Below, piece after piece: positions 17,526 to 27,098 of a stretch of 63,057 nt of DNA; within the stretch, counting starts at the first letter, position 1; the number at the start of each line of letters is the position of its first letter. Under the pieces are notes generated by a model, which worked only from the letters and a program-made list of their open reading frames with translations, ran no database searches and was not told the origin of the DNA. The DNA is from an uncultured Clostridia bacterium (GTDB taxonomy: Bacteria; Bacillota; Clostridia; Oscillospirales; Acutalibacteraceae). The position numbers and the translations under genes were made by a program. The stretch spans positions 1-63,057 of the forward strand of contig CANBJR010000011.1 of assembly GCA_947369085.1 (NCBI GenBank), given 5' to 3'.

Positions 17526-17954
17526 ATGTTATTCAATTTAATTATGTTAGCTGTACCCGTAGTATTTCTTATGGCATCTGCAATTCTTGCAGTTAAGGCA
17601 TTTGAAAGAGGCAAAAATAAAAAGAAAACCGTATTAACTCAGATTTTCTCATTTGCCGCTGTATTTGCTTTCTGTATGATCTGCCCGATGGTTGCAAGCG
17701 CTGCAACAGGCGATGCAGCTGCTGCCGCATCAAGCGGTATGGCTGACGGTCTTGCATATATCGGCGCTGCTCTTGCAACAGGTCTTTCATGTATCGGCGG
17801 CGGTATTGCCGTAGGCAACGCTGCTCCTGCTGCAATCGGCGCTACAAGCGAGGATCCTAAGGCATTCGGTAAGGCTATCATCTTTGTTGTACTCGGCGAA
17901 GGTATTGCTATTTACGGTATGCTCGTTTCTATCCTTCTTATCTTCGCAAGATAA
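17526..17954 (+). CDS. ntpK: V-type ATP synthase subunit K (c-ring)
   Basis: About 142 aa with four membrane segments. The C-terminal hairpin is a canonical c-subunit: a glycine-rich helix (ATGLSCIGGGIAVG) and a helix carrying the ion-binding glutamate in LGEGIAIYG. The N-terminal hairpin is divergent, has no membrane carboxylate, and is joined by an alanine-rich linker. The glutamine that binds sodium in Enterococcus NtpK is replaced by valine (GIAVG versus GIAQG), so sodium coupling cannot be assumed. Start ATG 17526 follows GGAGG; the upstream TTG is part of that site. Confidence 0.93.
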   Translation: MLFNLIMLAVPVVFLMASAILAVKAFERGKNKKKTVLTQIFSFAAVFAFCMICPMVASAATGDAAAAASSGMADGLAYIGAALATGLSCIGGGIAVGNAAPAAIGATSEDPKAFGKAIIFVVLGEGIAIYGMLVSILLIFAR

Positions 17955-17992
17955 GTTACGAAACACTGTATTTCATAAAGGATTGATACATT

Positions 17993-18301
17993 ATGAAATT
18001 TTTTCTTATAAGTGATAATGTTGATACAAAAATGGGAATGCGTTTTGCAGGCATAGAAGGCGTTGTTGTTCACGAAAAAGAGGACGTACGCCGTGAGCTT
18101 ACAAACGCAATGAACAGAGAGGATATTGCCGTTATTTTAATGACGGAGCACCTTGTTTCTCTTTGTCCGGACCTTGTATATGAGCTTAAATTAAACCGAA
18201 AGCAACCGCTTATTGTTGAAATTCCCGACCGTCACGGCAACGGAAGAACAAAAGACAGTATTACAAAATACGTTCAGGACGCTATCGGAGTTAAGCTCTG
18301 A
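17993..18301 (+). CDS. ntpG: V-type ATP synthase subunit F
   Basis: A 102-aa protein with the alternating beta/alpha pattern of subunit F (central rotor): KFFLISDNVDTKMGMRFAGI at the N-terminus, then VILMTEHLV and IVEIPDRHG. The last motif is the family signature. AAAGGATTG precedes the ATG. Operon context is decisive. Enterococcus calls this gene ntpG. Confidence 0.92.
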   Translation: MKFFLISDNVDTKMGMRFAGIEGVVVHEKEDVRRELTNAMNREDIAVILMTEHLVSLCPDLVYELKLNRKQPLIVEIPDRHGNGRTKDSITKYVQDAIGVKL

Positions 18302-18336
18302 TTATCGCTAATTGATTTGCTAAAGAGGTTATATAT

Positions 18337-18930
18337 ATGAACAAAACCGCAAAAACGGATAACTTTCTTAAGGCCATTAAAAAATACGCTGACCAGCAGC
18401 GCAACGCAATGCGTACCGAGGTTGAGCAGTTAAAAGAGGAAAAAATCAAAGAAGCCGAAATCAAGGCGAAGTATGACAGTGAAAAGCTTATCAAGGATAA
18501 GCTTGAAGCAAAGCGCAATGAAGAAACCTCAAAAATTGCAAAGCTCACACAGGAAGGTCAGAAGAAACTCTTCCTTAAAAGAGCCGAAATGACCGACAGC
18601 GTGTTTAGAAAAGCAGAAGAAAAGCTGATTGAATACACAAAAACAGCCGAATACTCCGAAAAGCTTTTGGAAAGCGCAAAAAATATTGCCGCTCTTTTCG
18701 GCAACGAAAGCTGTACCCTTTACGTAAACGAAAAGGATATGAACTTTGCCGATAAACTCAAATCGCTTTTTGGCCGCGAAACAGATGTTTGCACCGATAA
18801 AACAATTAAAATCGGCGGATTAAAAGGCTACTGCAAAGCGTTAAGCATTGTGGCTGACGAAACCCTTGACAGCAAGCTCGGTGCACAGAGAGAATGGTTT
18901 ATCGAAAATTCAGGACTCAGCGTGCTTTGA
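18337..18930 (+). CDS. ntpE: V-type ATP synthase subunit E
   Basis: A 197-aa protein with a long charged coiled coil in residues ~1-110 and a small C-terminal globular part, the layout of the peripheral-stalk subunit E. It would pair with the G/H-like subunit at 14158. Sequence identity to the family is low, as usual. AAAGAGG precedes the ATG; spacing to subunit A is 51 bp. Confidence 0.85.
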   Translation: MNKTAKTDNFLKAIKKYADQQRNAMRTEVEQLKEEKIKEAEIKAKYDSEKLIKDKLEAKRNEETSKIAKLTQEGQKKLFLKRAEMTDSVFRKAEEKLIEYTKTAEYSEKLLESAKNIAALFGNESCTLYVNEKDMNFADKLKSLFGRETDVCTDKTIKIGGLKGYCKALSIVADETLDSKLGAQREWFIENSGLSVL

Positions 18931-18981
18931 TTTTCACACTATTTAAACTGTTAATTTCAACCGAAAGAGATGGTAATATAA

Positions 18982-20739
18982 ATGGAAAACAACAATGTTA
19001 TATACGGAATTAACGGTCCTGTTGTCACCGTAAAGCAAGCCGACTGCTTTGAGATGATGGAAATGGTACACGTTGGAGAGCAAAATCTTGTCGGCGAGGT
19101 TATCGGAATCACCGATGATTTTACTACCATTCAGGTTTACGAAGAAACAACAGGTCTTAAACCCGGTGACCCTGTCAGAGGTACGGGAGCACCAATGAAC
19201 GTTCTTTTGGGACCGGGCATTATTGATAATATTTTTGACGGCATAGAACGTCCTCTAAAGGCTATTGAAGAAAAGTCGGGTGCATTCATCAACCGCGGAG
19301 CTTCCGTTTCTTCACTTGATGAAAACAAGCTTTGGAATGTCACAATAAAGGTAAAGGTCGGCGACAGACTTGAAGGCGGACAGATTTACGCTACCCTGCC
19401 CGAAACTCCGATTATTGAGCACAGACTTATGCTGCATCCCGAGCTTTCGGGCGTTGTAACAAAGGTTATGCCTGACGGCTACTATAAGCTTTTTGATACG
19501 ATAGTTGTAATAAAAGATGATGAAGGTATTGAACACAACCTCTGTCTATGTCAAAAATGGCCTATCAGAACCTCACGGCCTGTAAAGAACCGCCTTACTT
19601 CTTCTGTTCCGCTTATAACGGGTCAGCGTGTAATTGACACTCTCTTCCCGATTGCAAAGGGCGGTACAGCTGCAATTCCGGGCGGATTCGGAACAGGTAA
19701 AACAATGACTCAGCACCAGCTTGCAAAGTGGTGCGACGCCGATATTATTATTTACGTCGGATGCGGCGAGCGCGGCAACGAGATGAGTCAGGTGCTTGAG
19801 GAGTTTTCAGAGCTTATCGACCCCAAATCTCAGCGCCCTATGACCGACAGAACAGTACTTATTGCAAACACATCAAATATGCCCGTAGCCGCCAGAGAGG
19901 CTTCAATTTACACAGGTATAACGCTCGGTGAATACTACAGAGATATGGGCTATCATGTTGCTATGATGGCTGACTCAACCTCACGTTGGGCTGAGGCTCT
20001 GCGTGAAATTTCGGGCAGACTTGAAGAAATGCCTGCCGAAGAAGGCTTTCCTGCTTATCTTCCCTCTCGTCTTGCCGAGTTCTACGAAAGAGGCGGACGT
20101 GCAGACGTTCTAAGCGGCGGCGAAGGCTCGGTAACGCTTATCGGTGCAGTTTCTCCGCAGGGCTCCGACTTTTCTGAGCCTGTTACTCAGAACACAAAGC
20201 GCTTTACCCGTTGTTTCTGGGCACTTGACAAATCGCTTGCTTATGCAAGGCACTATCCTGCGATCAACTGGATGCAAAGCTACAGCGAATATTTCAACGA
20301 TCTTGACCCGTGGTTCAAGAAAAATCTGGGCGATGACTTTGTTGAGTACCGCAACAGAACAAGCGCACTTTTGCAGGAAGAAAGTTCACTTATGGAAATC
20401 GTAAAGCTTATCGGCTCTGACGTTCTTCCCGATGACCAAAAGCTTGTAATTGAAACTGCAAGAGTAATAAGAGTAGGATTTTTGCAGCAGAACGCTTTCC
20501 ACGCTGACGATACATTTGTTCCGCTTGAAAAGCAGAAGCTTATGATGAAAACAATACTTCACCTCTATAAGAAAGCTAAGGAAATTGTTGCAAAAGAAAT
20601 TCCTCTGTCAAAGGTTCTTAATCTGGGACTGTTTGACAAGCTGACAAAGATGAAGTATGACATTCCGAACAGCAAGCCTGAAATGTTTGACGATTACATC
20701 AAAGAAATTGACGAAAAGCTTGCTTCATTATTGAAATAA
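18982..20739 (+). CDS. ntpA: V-type ATP synthase catalytic subunit A
   Basis: The catalytic subunit hydrolyses or makes ATP at three A/B interfaces. The P-loop GGFGTGKTMTQ is at about residue 230, after the non-homologous insertion unique to V-type A subunits. The VGCGERGNEMSQV block and the MMADSTSRWAEALRE motif are present. Length 585 aa is complete. It is followed after 15 bp by subunit B with a GGGGG site between. Confidence 0.97.
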   Translation: MENNNVIYGINGPVVTVKQADCFEMMEMVHVGEQNLVGEVIGITDDFTTIQVYEETTGLKPGDPVRGTGAPMNVLLGPGIIDNIFDGIERPLKAIEEKSGAFINRGASVSSLDENKLWNVTIKVKVGDRLEGGQIYATLPETPIIEHRLMLHPELSGVVTKVMPDGYYKLFDTIVVIKDDEGIEHNLCLCQKWPIRTSRPVKNRLTSSVPLITGQRVIDTLFPIAKGGTAAIPGGFGTGKTMTQHQLAKWCDADIIIYVGCGERGNEMSQVLEEFSELIDPKSQRPMTDRTVLIANTSNMPVAAREASIYTGITLGEYYRDMGYHVAMMADSTSRWAEALREISGRLEEMPAEEGFPAYLPSRLAEFYERGGRADVLSGGEGSVTLIGAVSPQGSDFSEPVTQNTKRFTRCFWALDKSLAYARHYPAINWMQSYSEYFNDLDPWFKKNLGDDFVEYRNRTSALLQEESSLMEIVKLIGSDVLPDDQKLVIETARVIRVGFLQQNAFHADDTFVPLEKQKLMMKTILHLYKKAKEIVAKEIPLSKVLNLGLFDKLTKMKYDIPNSKPEMFDDYIKEIDEKLASLLK

Positions 20740-20754
20740 GGGGGAAACGCACAA

Positions 20755-22128
20755 ATGATAATAAATTATGTAGGCGTAAAGGAAATCAACGGTTCGCTTA
20801 TCGTAATGGACGGCGTTAAGGGCGTTTCCAATGAAGAAATTGTTGACATCCGCCTTGAAAACGGAACAACCCGTCAGGGACGTGTTGTTCAGATTGAGGG
20901 CGAAAGAATTGTTGTTCAGGTTTTTGAGGGAACAAGAAGAATCAGCCTTAAAAACACAAGAACTACTCTTACGGGACGTCCTATGGAAATGCCGCTCTCG
21001 CCCGAAATTATCGGACGTGTACTTGACGGAGCAGGCAGACCCATTGACGGGCTGGGCGATATTTTCCCTGTAAAGCGTGAAAACATCAACGGCACGCCGA
21101 TTAATCCTGTTTCACGTGTTTACCCTAAAAACTACATCAATACAGGCATTTCAACCATCGACACACTTATGACTCTTATCAGAGGTCAGAAGCTCCCGAT
21201 TTTTTCGGGAACAGGTATGACTCACAACGATTTGGCAGTGCAGATTGTACGTCAGGCTAAAATAAGCGGTGCCGACAGCACAAACTTCGGTGTTGTTTTT
21301 GCCGCAATGGGCGTTCAGAAAGATGTTGCCGAATACTTCAGAAAAAGCTTTGAAGAAAGCGGCGTTCTTTCAAGAGTTGTAATGCTCCTAAACCTTTCAA
21401 ACGACCCGATTATCGAAAGAACTTTAACACCGAGATGTGCGCTTACAATTGCAGAATACCTTGCATTTGAGCTTGATATGCACATTCTTGTAATTATGAC
21501 TGATATGACCTCCTATGCCGAGGCTCTGCGTGAGTTTTCCTCGTCAAAGGGTGAAATTCCCGGACGTAAGGGTTATCCCGGTTACCTTTATTCTGACCTT
21601 GCTTCTCTTTATGAACGTGCCGGTATGATTAAAGGTCATCCCGGTTCGGTAACACAGATTCCGATTCTTACAATGCCTAACGATGACATCACTCATCCTA
21701 TTCCTGACCTTACGGGATATATTACGGAGGGGCAGATAGTTCTTGACCGTTCATTACAGGGACAGGGACTTTATCCGCCTGTCAGCGTTCTTCCCTCGCT
21801 TTCACGTCTTATGAAAGACGGTATCGGAAACGGCTACACACGAGGAGATCACCCGTCGCTTGCAAACCAGCTTTTTGCATCTTACGCAAAGGTTATTGAT
21901 GCAAGGTCACTTGCATCTGTTATCGGCGAAGAAGAACTCTCTCCCACCGACAAGAAGTACATTGAGTTTGGCAAGCTGTTTGAGTCTAAGTTTGTAAATC
22001 AGGGCTTTAATGAAAACAGAAGCATTGAACAGAGTCTTGACCTTGGATGGGAATTGCTTTCAACACTACCGAGAGAAGAGCTTGACCGTGTTGATGACGC
22101 TATACTTGACAAGTACTACAAAGGCTGA
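20755..22128 (+). CDS. ntpB: V-type ATP synthase subunit B
   Basis: The non-catalytic partner of subunit A. The usual P-loop position reads [10 protein letters not shown], lacking the GKT lysine, as expected for B subunits. The [24 protein letters not shown] block is the family signature and includes the arginine finger region. At 457 aa it is complete. Confidence 0.97.
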   Translation: MIINYVGVKEINGSLIVMDGVKGVSNEEIVDIRLENGTTRQGRVVQIEGERIVVQVFEGTRRISLKNTRTTLTGRPMEMPLSPEIIGRVLDGAGRPIDGLGDIFPVKRENINGTPINPVSRVYPKNYINTGISTIDTLMTLIRGQKLPIFSGTGMTHNDLAVQIVRQAKISGADSTNFGVVFAAMGVQKDVAEYFRKSFEESGVLSRVVMLLNLSNDPIIERTLTPRCALTIAEYLAFELDMHILVIMTDMTSYAEALREFSSSKGEIPGRKGYPGYLYSDLASLYERAGMIKGHPGSVTQIPILTMPNDDITHPIPDLTGYITEGQIVLDRSLQGQGLYPPVSVLPSLSRLMKDGIGNGYTRGDHPSLANQLFASYAKVIDARSLASVIGEEELSPTDKKYIEFGKLFESKFVNQGFNENRSIEQSLDLGWELLSTLPREELDRVDDAILDKYYKG

Positions 22129-22153
22129 GCCGTAAGGAAAGGAGTACACGTGT

Positions 22154-22819
22154 ATGGCAGTACAGGCAGTACCTACCAAGGGTAATCTGATCAATACCAA
22201 AAAATCGCTTATTCTTGCAAAAACGGGATATGAACTGCTCGACAGAAAGCGCAACATTCTCATACGAGAGATGATGACTTTGATTGACCACGCAAACGCC
22301 ATTCAGCAGAAGATTGACAGAGCTTATGAGGAGGCATACATTGCTTTGCAGACAGCCAACGTAACAAACGGCTTTTGCGAAGACATTTCAAACTCTATTC
22401 CCTATGAGGACAGCTTAAAGCTTGACTCTCGAAGCGTTATGGGCGTTGAAATCCCGATTCTCACAATAAGCGAACGCGAACAGCATGACTTTCTTCACTA
22501 CGGACTGAGAACAACAAACTCTGCAATAGACAAGGTTTATACAAAATTCTCAGAGGTTAAATACCTCACCGTAGAGCTTGCCGAAATTGAAAACAGCGTT
22601 TACAGGCTTGCCGATTCAATCAAGAAAACTCAGAAGCGTGCAAACGCTCTGAAAAATATTATGATTCCCAAGTTTGAAGAAACGGTAAAATTTATTTCCG
22701 ACGCGCTTGACGAAAAAGACAGAGAAGAATTCAGCCGTCTTAAAGTAATCAAGAAGAAAAAGCAGAAAGACGCTGCTTTTAAAAAGGCAAAAGAAGAAAA
22801 TGAGGAACAATCGGCTTAA
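22154..22819 (+). CDS. ntpD: V-type ATP synthase subunit D
   Basis: The central rotor shaft, an antiparallel coiled coil. The N-terminal VPTKGNLINTKKSLILAKTG is diagnostic, and a second long helix (RLADSIKKTQKRANALKNIM) closes the hairpin. At 221 aa it has normal length and a charged C-terminal tail. AAAGGAG is placed before the ATG. It is the last gene of the operon; a hairpin terminator follows. Confidence 0.96.
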   Translation: MAVQAVPTKGNLINTKKSLILAKTGYELLDRKRNILIREMMTLIDHANAIQQKIDRAYEEAYIALQTANVTNGFCEDISNSIPYEDSLKLDSRSVMGVEIPILTISEREQHDFLHYGLRTTNSAIDKVYTKFSEVKYLTVELAEIENSVYRLADSIKKTQKRANALKNIMIPKFEETVKFISDALDEKDREEFSRLKVIKKKKQKDAAFKKAKEENEEQSA

Positions 22820-22832
22820 AATTTTATATTGC

Positions 22833-22874
22833 AAAGTAAAAGGGACATCGTTTGATGTCCCTTTTACTTTATAA
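22833..22874 (+). terminator. Terminator of the V-ATPase operon
   Basis: A 17-bp perfect stem (AAAGTAAAAGGGACATC with its complement) around a GTTT loop, starting 14 bp after ntpD. The U-rich tract lies in the distal stem arm. Confidence 0.85.
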
Positions 22875-23012
22875 AAATCAAGGAAAAAACTGGTGTTGTT
22901 CCTAATAGGAAAATGTGCATTTTCAGGAACGGCACATGGGTAGTTCCGTTGTAACATATATTTATTCTAACCTTATTAGCTTTATTACTGTTTTTTCATT
23001 TTAATTATATCA

Positions 23013-23678
23013 TTATCCCCAAGTGAAATTTTCCTTGCCTGCGCCGATTTCAAAATGATATTTTACTATGCCGAGGTCTATTTTTGTGTAAAAGCCTGTT
23101 CCTGCTTTTGCTGTTACCTTTCCGTTATCAAGGTTTAGAGTAAACTTCTGCTGATTCATCGCTGTAGGTGCAAGAAGTGCAGATTCAACGCCTGACTTAA
23201 ACCAATCGGGGGAATTGCTCTTTAGGTTGCTTACTGCTTCCGCAGGCTTTGATTTATGCTGTACGCCTTGAGTTTTTCCGTAGCCGAGTGCGATAACAAC
23301 TGTTAATTTCTCACCTTTGTTAATTTGAAAAGCACCGTTTACTTTTTTGTAGCTCATAGCAACCCAGCAGGTATTCAGTCCGAGCTGTTGTGCTTTCAGC
23401 ACCAGACGTTCTCCGTAATATCCGCACAATTCATCGAGCCTGTCACCCTTTTTTCCGATAAGTGCGATATAATTTGTAACACCGCTGAACTTTCCGTAAT
23501 GCGCCATAAAGCTGTCAAACGCTTTTGGCTCATTTGTGACAAGCTGAATGTGAAGATTTCCCTCTTTATTGCAAGCTTCAATTTCAGTCTGCAAGGCGTT
23601 TAAAATTTCCTTTTCAACAGCTCTTTCTTCGTACTGACGAACGCTGTGGCGGTTTTTGATTGCTTCAGTTAAATCCAT
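23013..23678 (-). CDS. Nitroreductase family protein
   Basis: About 221 aa. An FMN-binding NHSVR-type start (IKNRHSVRQYEERAV) and a mid-protein GLNTCWVAMSYKK block match nitroreductase-fold flavoproteins that reduce substrates with NAD(P)H. The C-terminal half resembles the TM1586-type branch, with the repeat-like ALLAPTAMNQQ segment. Start 23678 follows GGAGG; the 10-codon upstream extension overlaps arsR-like coding. It is co-transcribed with the ArsR-type regulator 16 bp upstream. Confidence 0.85.
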   Translation of the reverse strand: MDLTEAIKNRHSVRQYEERAVEKEILNALQTEIEACNKEGNLHIQLVTNEPKAFDSFMAHYGKFSGVTNYIALIGKKGDRLDELCGYYGERLVLKAQQLGLNTCWVAMSYKKVNGAFQINKGEKLTVVIALGYGKTQGVQHKSKPAEAVSNLKSNSPDWFKSGVESALLAPTAMNQQKFTLNLDNGKVTAKAGTGFYTKIDLGIVKYHFEIGAGKENFTWG

Positions 23679-23694
23679 AATTTTTCCTCCGGTT

Positions 23695-24045
23695 TCATAT
23701 ATTTTCACCGCTTCTGTCGGGCAGAGATTCCATAATTTCTTTTGCGTGGGTGAGCATTTGCAAAAGTCTGTTCATTGCATCAGCATCGGCGTCAAAATAG
23801 TAATAGTTCTTTGTCCCCTCACGACGCATTTTAACAATGCCTGCCTCTCTGAGTATTTTCAGGTGATGTGAAACAGCAGGACGTGACAGATTTGTCTTTT
23901 GAGTTATAGCACCAACACGCACACCGCCGCATTCGCCTATCTGCATCATTTCAAGAATAAGGTGCTGGCGGTTTTCGTCTCCGAGCGCCAAAAGCGTTTT
24001 CTGACACGCCTTGAATTCATCAGCCAAATCAATTATTTTTTTCAA
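23695..24045 (-). CDS. ArsR family winged-helix regulator
   Basis: A 116-aa protein with a winged helix (residues ~20-90). The recognition helix region reads TNLSRPAVSHHLKILREAGIV and the wing RREGTKNYYYF. No CXC metal site of the ArsR/SmtB type is visible, so the signal is probably not a thiol-bound metal; redox or an unknown ligand is possible. It starts with TTG, 6 nt after AGGATG. Being just upstream of the nitroreductase suggests it controls that gene. Confidence 0.85.
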   Translation of the reverse strand: MKKIIDLADEFKACQKTLLALGDENRQHLILEMMQIGECGGVRVGAITQKTNLSRPAVSHHLKILREAGIVKMRREGTKNYYYFDADADAMNRLLQMLTHAKEIMESLPDRSGENI

Positions 24046-24145
24046 AATTTCACATCCTATTTGTTTATCTGTTTAAACAATTATACCACATAATCTTGCA
24101 AAAGATACATTCGTAAAGAAAATCAAGACAAATGAATTAAAAATA

Positions 24146-24171
24146 ACAGCGACAAAATTACCTGCCGCTGT
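24146..24171 (-). terminator. Terminator after the 110-aa secreted/membrane protein gene
   Basis: An ACAGCG / CGCTGT stem with a 14-nt loop, followed on the minus strand by TATTTTTAATT. Confidence 0.7.
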
Positions 24172-24185
24172 CATATCATAACAAT

Positions 24186-24518
24186 TCATTCTTTCTTGTC
24201 TTCTGAATTTTTTCTTCCATTTCTGCCGTGCATTTTCTCGTCGTGGTTTATTCCCTTTACCTTGAACAGAATCAAATAGCCTGCGATAAGTGCAAGGAAG
24301 GTTGTCTGGGTGTAGAAAAGTGCATAGTCCTTGCTGCTGAAATCGGGTGAATCGTAATCCTTGAGCGAGCTGTCGGGTGATACGGTATAGAGCGGAACGT
24401 ATTTGTCGTCCTGCGAAGAAATTACCGCTTCATCAATGCTTGATGCTGATACCGTCGCCGCAGTGCAGGAAAGCAGCAAAGAAAGGCATATTAAAACTAC
24501 AGATAAAGCTTTTTTCAT
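24186..24518 (-). CDS. Small protein with signal peptide and one membrane helix
   Basis: A 110-aa protein. A signal sequence (residues 1-25, hydrophobic core then SCTAATVSA) is followed by an acidic extracytoplasmic stretch, a membrane helix (about residues 68-86) and a highly charged cytoplasmic tail. A cysteine near residue 18 could be a lipobox-like site, though the fit is poor. I do not recognise the family. It is a single gene with its own terminator. Confidence 0.65.
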   Translation of the reverse strand: MKKALSVVLICLSLLLSCTAATVSASSIDEAVISSQDDKYVPLYTVSPDSSLKDYDSPDFSSKDYALFYTQTTFLALIAGYLILFKVKGINHDEKMHGRNGRKNSEDKKE

Positions 24519-24590
24519 CTATTAACAACTCCGTATAGCATTTTAATTCATTATAGCACGGTTTACACCACTGTTCAACATATTTACTTC

Positions 24591-24626
24591 AAAAATAACC
24601 GTCCACACAGTTGTGAACGGTTATTT
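24591..24626 (-). terminator. Terminator after the Rieske oxidoreductase gene
   Basis: A perfect AAATAACCGT / ACGGTTATTT stem with a 14-nt loop that contains a smaller CACA/TGTG pairing. The minus strand continues with TTTTTG. Confidence 0.85.
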
Positions 24627-24632
24627 GTGTAA

Positions 24633-25958
24633 TTATCTGAAAGTTCCGTTTGCAGGATTGTCAAGCACTTCTCCGTTTTCTGAAAAACGTGAACCGTGGC
24701 AGGGACAATCCCACGAATTTTCGGCTCTGTTCCATTTCAGCGCACATCCGAGATGAGGACATCGGTGCTCACTAACAGTGAGCAGATTTTTGGTCGCTTC
24801 AAAGCCGTTTGCAAAAAGCTGCGGCTTTAAAATATTGCGTGACGGATTGAACACCTCGGCAAAGTCATTTTTCTTTTCAAGCACAATATCTTTTAAAATC
24901 ATCGCCGAAACCATCGCCGACGTCATTCCCCACTTGTTAAATCCACTTGCAACGTAAAAATTCGGAGTCCGTTTGGAGTATTGCCCGATATACGGCACTC
25001 TGTCAAGACTCATACAGTCCTGCGTTGCCCAGAAACATTCTTCACGTGCTTTGGGATAAACGGTTTTAGCAAATGCCCGAAGTTCGCACCAGTTGCCGCC
25101 CTGCTTGCCTGTTCGGTGCCCTCCGCCGCCAAGCAAAAGCAGCTTTCCGTAATTTCTGAAAGACATTCCTTTTTTGTTTTCGTCAACGTACATTCCGTCA
25201 ATATTCTGAGCATTTTTAAGCGCAACAACATATGAACGGTGCTGATAGAGCTTGAGAAAATAATTGCCGTGCTTATTTATAAACGGAAAATGCGTTGCCG
25301 CAATAACCTTATCTGCATATATTTTTCCGCTTTGTGTAACCGCAGTTGTTCCAATCATCTCGTTAACAAAAGTATTTTCAAAAATATTTAGACCTTCGGA
25401 TATCGCCGCAATAAATTTAATCGGATTAAACTGCGCCTGATTAGGAAACTTCACTGCACCGACGGTCTTTTTAGGAATAATAATATTCTCGCAAAACTCA
25501 GCTTTGCTTCTGATTTTTTCCAAAGCTTTCATTTCTTTTTCAAGAATTCTTCGGTTGTAAACCGAGTAAACATAATTGTCCTTTCGCTCAAAATCACAAT
25601 CAAAATTTTTGCAAATCTCGCAATACTTTTCTAACGCAAGCTCGTTTGCTTTCAGATATTTCTGCGATAAATAAGCGCCCCTGTCAGCAAGAATTTTATG
25701 ATAAACAAGACCGTGCTGAGCTGTTATTTTTGCGGTAGTTTTGCAGGTTATACCCGAACATATCCTGCTCTTTTCAACAAGTGCGTACTTCACACCGTTT
25801 TGGTGCAGAAAATATGCAGTCAGTATTCCTGTGATACCTCCGCCAATAATTAAAACATCTGTGTGAATATCACTGTCAAGCTTAGGAAACTGCGGAATAC
25901 TTACCGTCTGTTCCCATACTGACATTTTGTTAGCTTTACTTTTAAACTTATCTGTCAT
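24633..25958 (-). CDS. FAD-dependent oxidoreductase with C-terminal Rieske [2Fe-2S] domain
   Basis: About 441 aa. The N-terminus has a dinucleotide-binding fold (DVLIIGGGITGILTAYFL) of the DAO/glycine-oxidase-like family. The C-terminus carries the Rieske ligands CPH (in HRCPHLGCAL) and CPCH (in WDCPCHGSRF). This fusion is known as an FAD-dependent oxidoreductase with a Rieske domain; the substrate is unknown. Iron-sulfur and flavin suggest electron transfer. Start codon choice is uncertain because no strong site precedes ATG 25958. The 91-aa gene upstream ends 9 bp before it. Confidence 0.85.
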   Translation of the reverse strand: MTDKFKSKANKMSVWEQTVSIPQFPKLDSDIHTDVLIIGGGITGILTAYFLHQNGVKYALVEKSRICSGITCKTTAKITAQHGLVYHKILADRGAYLSQKYLKANELALEKYCEICKNFDCDFERKDNYVYSVYNRRILEKEMKALEKIRSKAEFCENIIIPKKTVGAVKFPNQAQFNPIKFIAAISEGLNIFENTFVNEMIGTTAVTQSGKIYADKVIAATHFPFINKHGNYFLKLYQHRSYVVALKNAQNIDGMYVDENKKGMSFRNYGKLLLLGGGGHRTGKQGGNWCELRAFAKTVYPKAREECFWATQDCMSLDRVPYIGQYSKRTPNFYVASGFNKWGMTSAMVSAMILKDIVLEKKNDFAEVFNPSRNILKPQLFANGFEATKNLLTVSEHRCPHLGCALKWNRAENSWDCPCHGSRFSENGEVLDNPANGTFR

Positions 25959-25967
25959 ATTCAAAAT

Positions 25968-26243
25968 TTACAGTTCTTCAAGGTCAGCCGCCGTAACGTC
26001 GTTTTCAAGGTTATCCCTTGCAAGGTCATTGTCAATTGTTGAATAAACAGGCGAAATCGGCTTTTCCTGCGCAAACGGAGTTGTATGATAAACCTTTAGC
26101 GACGGAGCTTTTGTACCCGCAATAATCGGATTTGCCTTTTCCTTGCCGTGCTTAGCCTTTCCCTGAATTTCAGGAACTGCCGCCGCTTCATTTCTCGGTT
26201 GGGTATGGGTTCTTTCCATACGTTTCATTCCCTGTTTTGCCAT
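25968..26243 (-). CDS. Hypothetical 91-aa charged protein
   Basis: A hydrophilic, probably disordered protein, rich in K/E and alanine in its first half, with no membrane segment. GAGGTGA precedes the ATG at good spacing. Separated by only 9 bp from the oxidoreductase gene and on the same strand, so likely co-transcribed. Family unknown. Confidence 0.6.
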   Translation of the reverse strand: MAKQGMKRMERTHTQPRNEAAAVPEIQGKAKHGKEKANPIIAGTKAPSLKVYHTTPFAQEKPISPVYSTIDNDLARDNLENDVTAADLEEL

Positions 26244-26320
26244 TTATATCACCTCAATTTTATATTGTGCGAAGATGAATGTTTTATACTGCAAAGCAAT
26301 AAATTTCAATCAAAAATTAA

Positions 26321-26355
26321 AGGTTTCGGGAAAACAACTATTCTTCCCGAAACCT
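26321..26355 (-). terminator. Terminator of the beta-helix transferase / PAP2 gene run
   Basis: A perfect AGGTTTCGGGAA / TTCCCGAAACCT stem, 11-nt loop, then TTAATTTTTG on the minus strand. Confidence 0.9.
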
Positions 26356-26385
26356 CATGTATTTTACATAAATATTAAATTGTAC

Positions 26386-27057
26386 TCAGATTTTGTCTGC
26401 AACCTCTCCAAGACGTTTATAAATGCTGTTTTCAGGAACATATCCCCTTACAAACGACAATGGATAAATATTTGTATTTCTGCCGACTACCGTACCGGGA
26501 TTCAAAACACTGTTGCATCCGACTTCAACGTGGTCGCCGAGCATTGCGCCGAATTTTTTAACGCCCGTTTCTACCTTTTCTTCACCGCAACGCACAGTTA
26601 CAAGAGTCTTGTCGCTTTTGAGGTTTGATGTAATAGTGCCTGCTCCTGTGTGCGACTTATAGCCGAGAACACTGTCGCCTATGTAGTTATAGTGCGGCAC
26701 CTGTACTCCGTCAAACAGAATTGAATTTTTAAGCTCCGTTGAGTTGCCCACAACTGCGCCCCTGCCGACAATTGCGCTTCCTCTTATAAAAGCACAGTGG
26801 CGCACTTCAGCGTCCTCGCAGATGATAAGCGGACCGCCGAGATATGCCGACGGGTAAATAGTTGCACTCTTCGCAACCCAGATATTCTCTCCCCTTTGCT
26901 CATATATTTCGGGGTCAAGAGTTTTTCCGATTTCAATAATAAAATCTTTAATTTTCGGCAGAGCGTCCCAAGGATACTCCACACTTTCAAACAAAGATTT
27001 TGCTATTGTTTTGCTGTAATCAAAAAGATTATTTGCAAGCAAATTTTCATTACACAT
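26386..27057 (-). CDS. Left-handed beta-helix (hexapeptide) transferase, GlmU C-terminal-like
   Basis: About 223 aa. An N-terminal helical part (to ~residue 60) is followed by hexapeptide repeats (IYPSAYLGGPLIICEDAEV, GRGAVVGNSTELK, GAMLGDHVEVGCNSVLNPG), which form a left-handed beta-helix. It resembles the acetyltransferase half of GlmU without the uridylyltransferase half. Acyl-CoA acceptor unknown. Start 27057 follows AGGAGA. A longer open frame reaching 27243 exists but runs into the next gene and lacks a start site. Confidence 0.8.
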   Translation of the reverse strand: MCNENLLANNLFDYSKTIAKSLFESVEYPWDALPKIKDFIIEIGKTLDPEIYEQRGENIWVAKSATIYPSAYLGGPLIICEDAEVRHCAFIRGSAIVGRGAVVGNSTELKNSILFDGVQVPHYNYIGDSVLGYKSHTGAGTITSNLKSDKTLVTVRCGEEKVETGVKKFGAMLGDHVEVGCNSVLNPGTVVGRNTNIYPLSFVRGYVPENSIYKRLGEVADKI

Positions 27058-27098
27058 TAATATACTTCTCCTATAAACATTATATTTTAATCTGAGTT

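Noticed and set aside
22898..22930. Imperfect palindrome GTTCCT...GAAAATG-TG-CATTTTC...AGGAAC
   Set aside because: Non-coding between a terminator and a convergent gene, no T tract and no repeat elsewhere in the window; too little to call a repeat or regulatory RNA.
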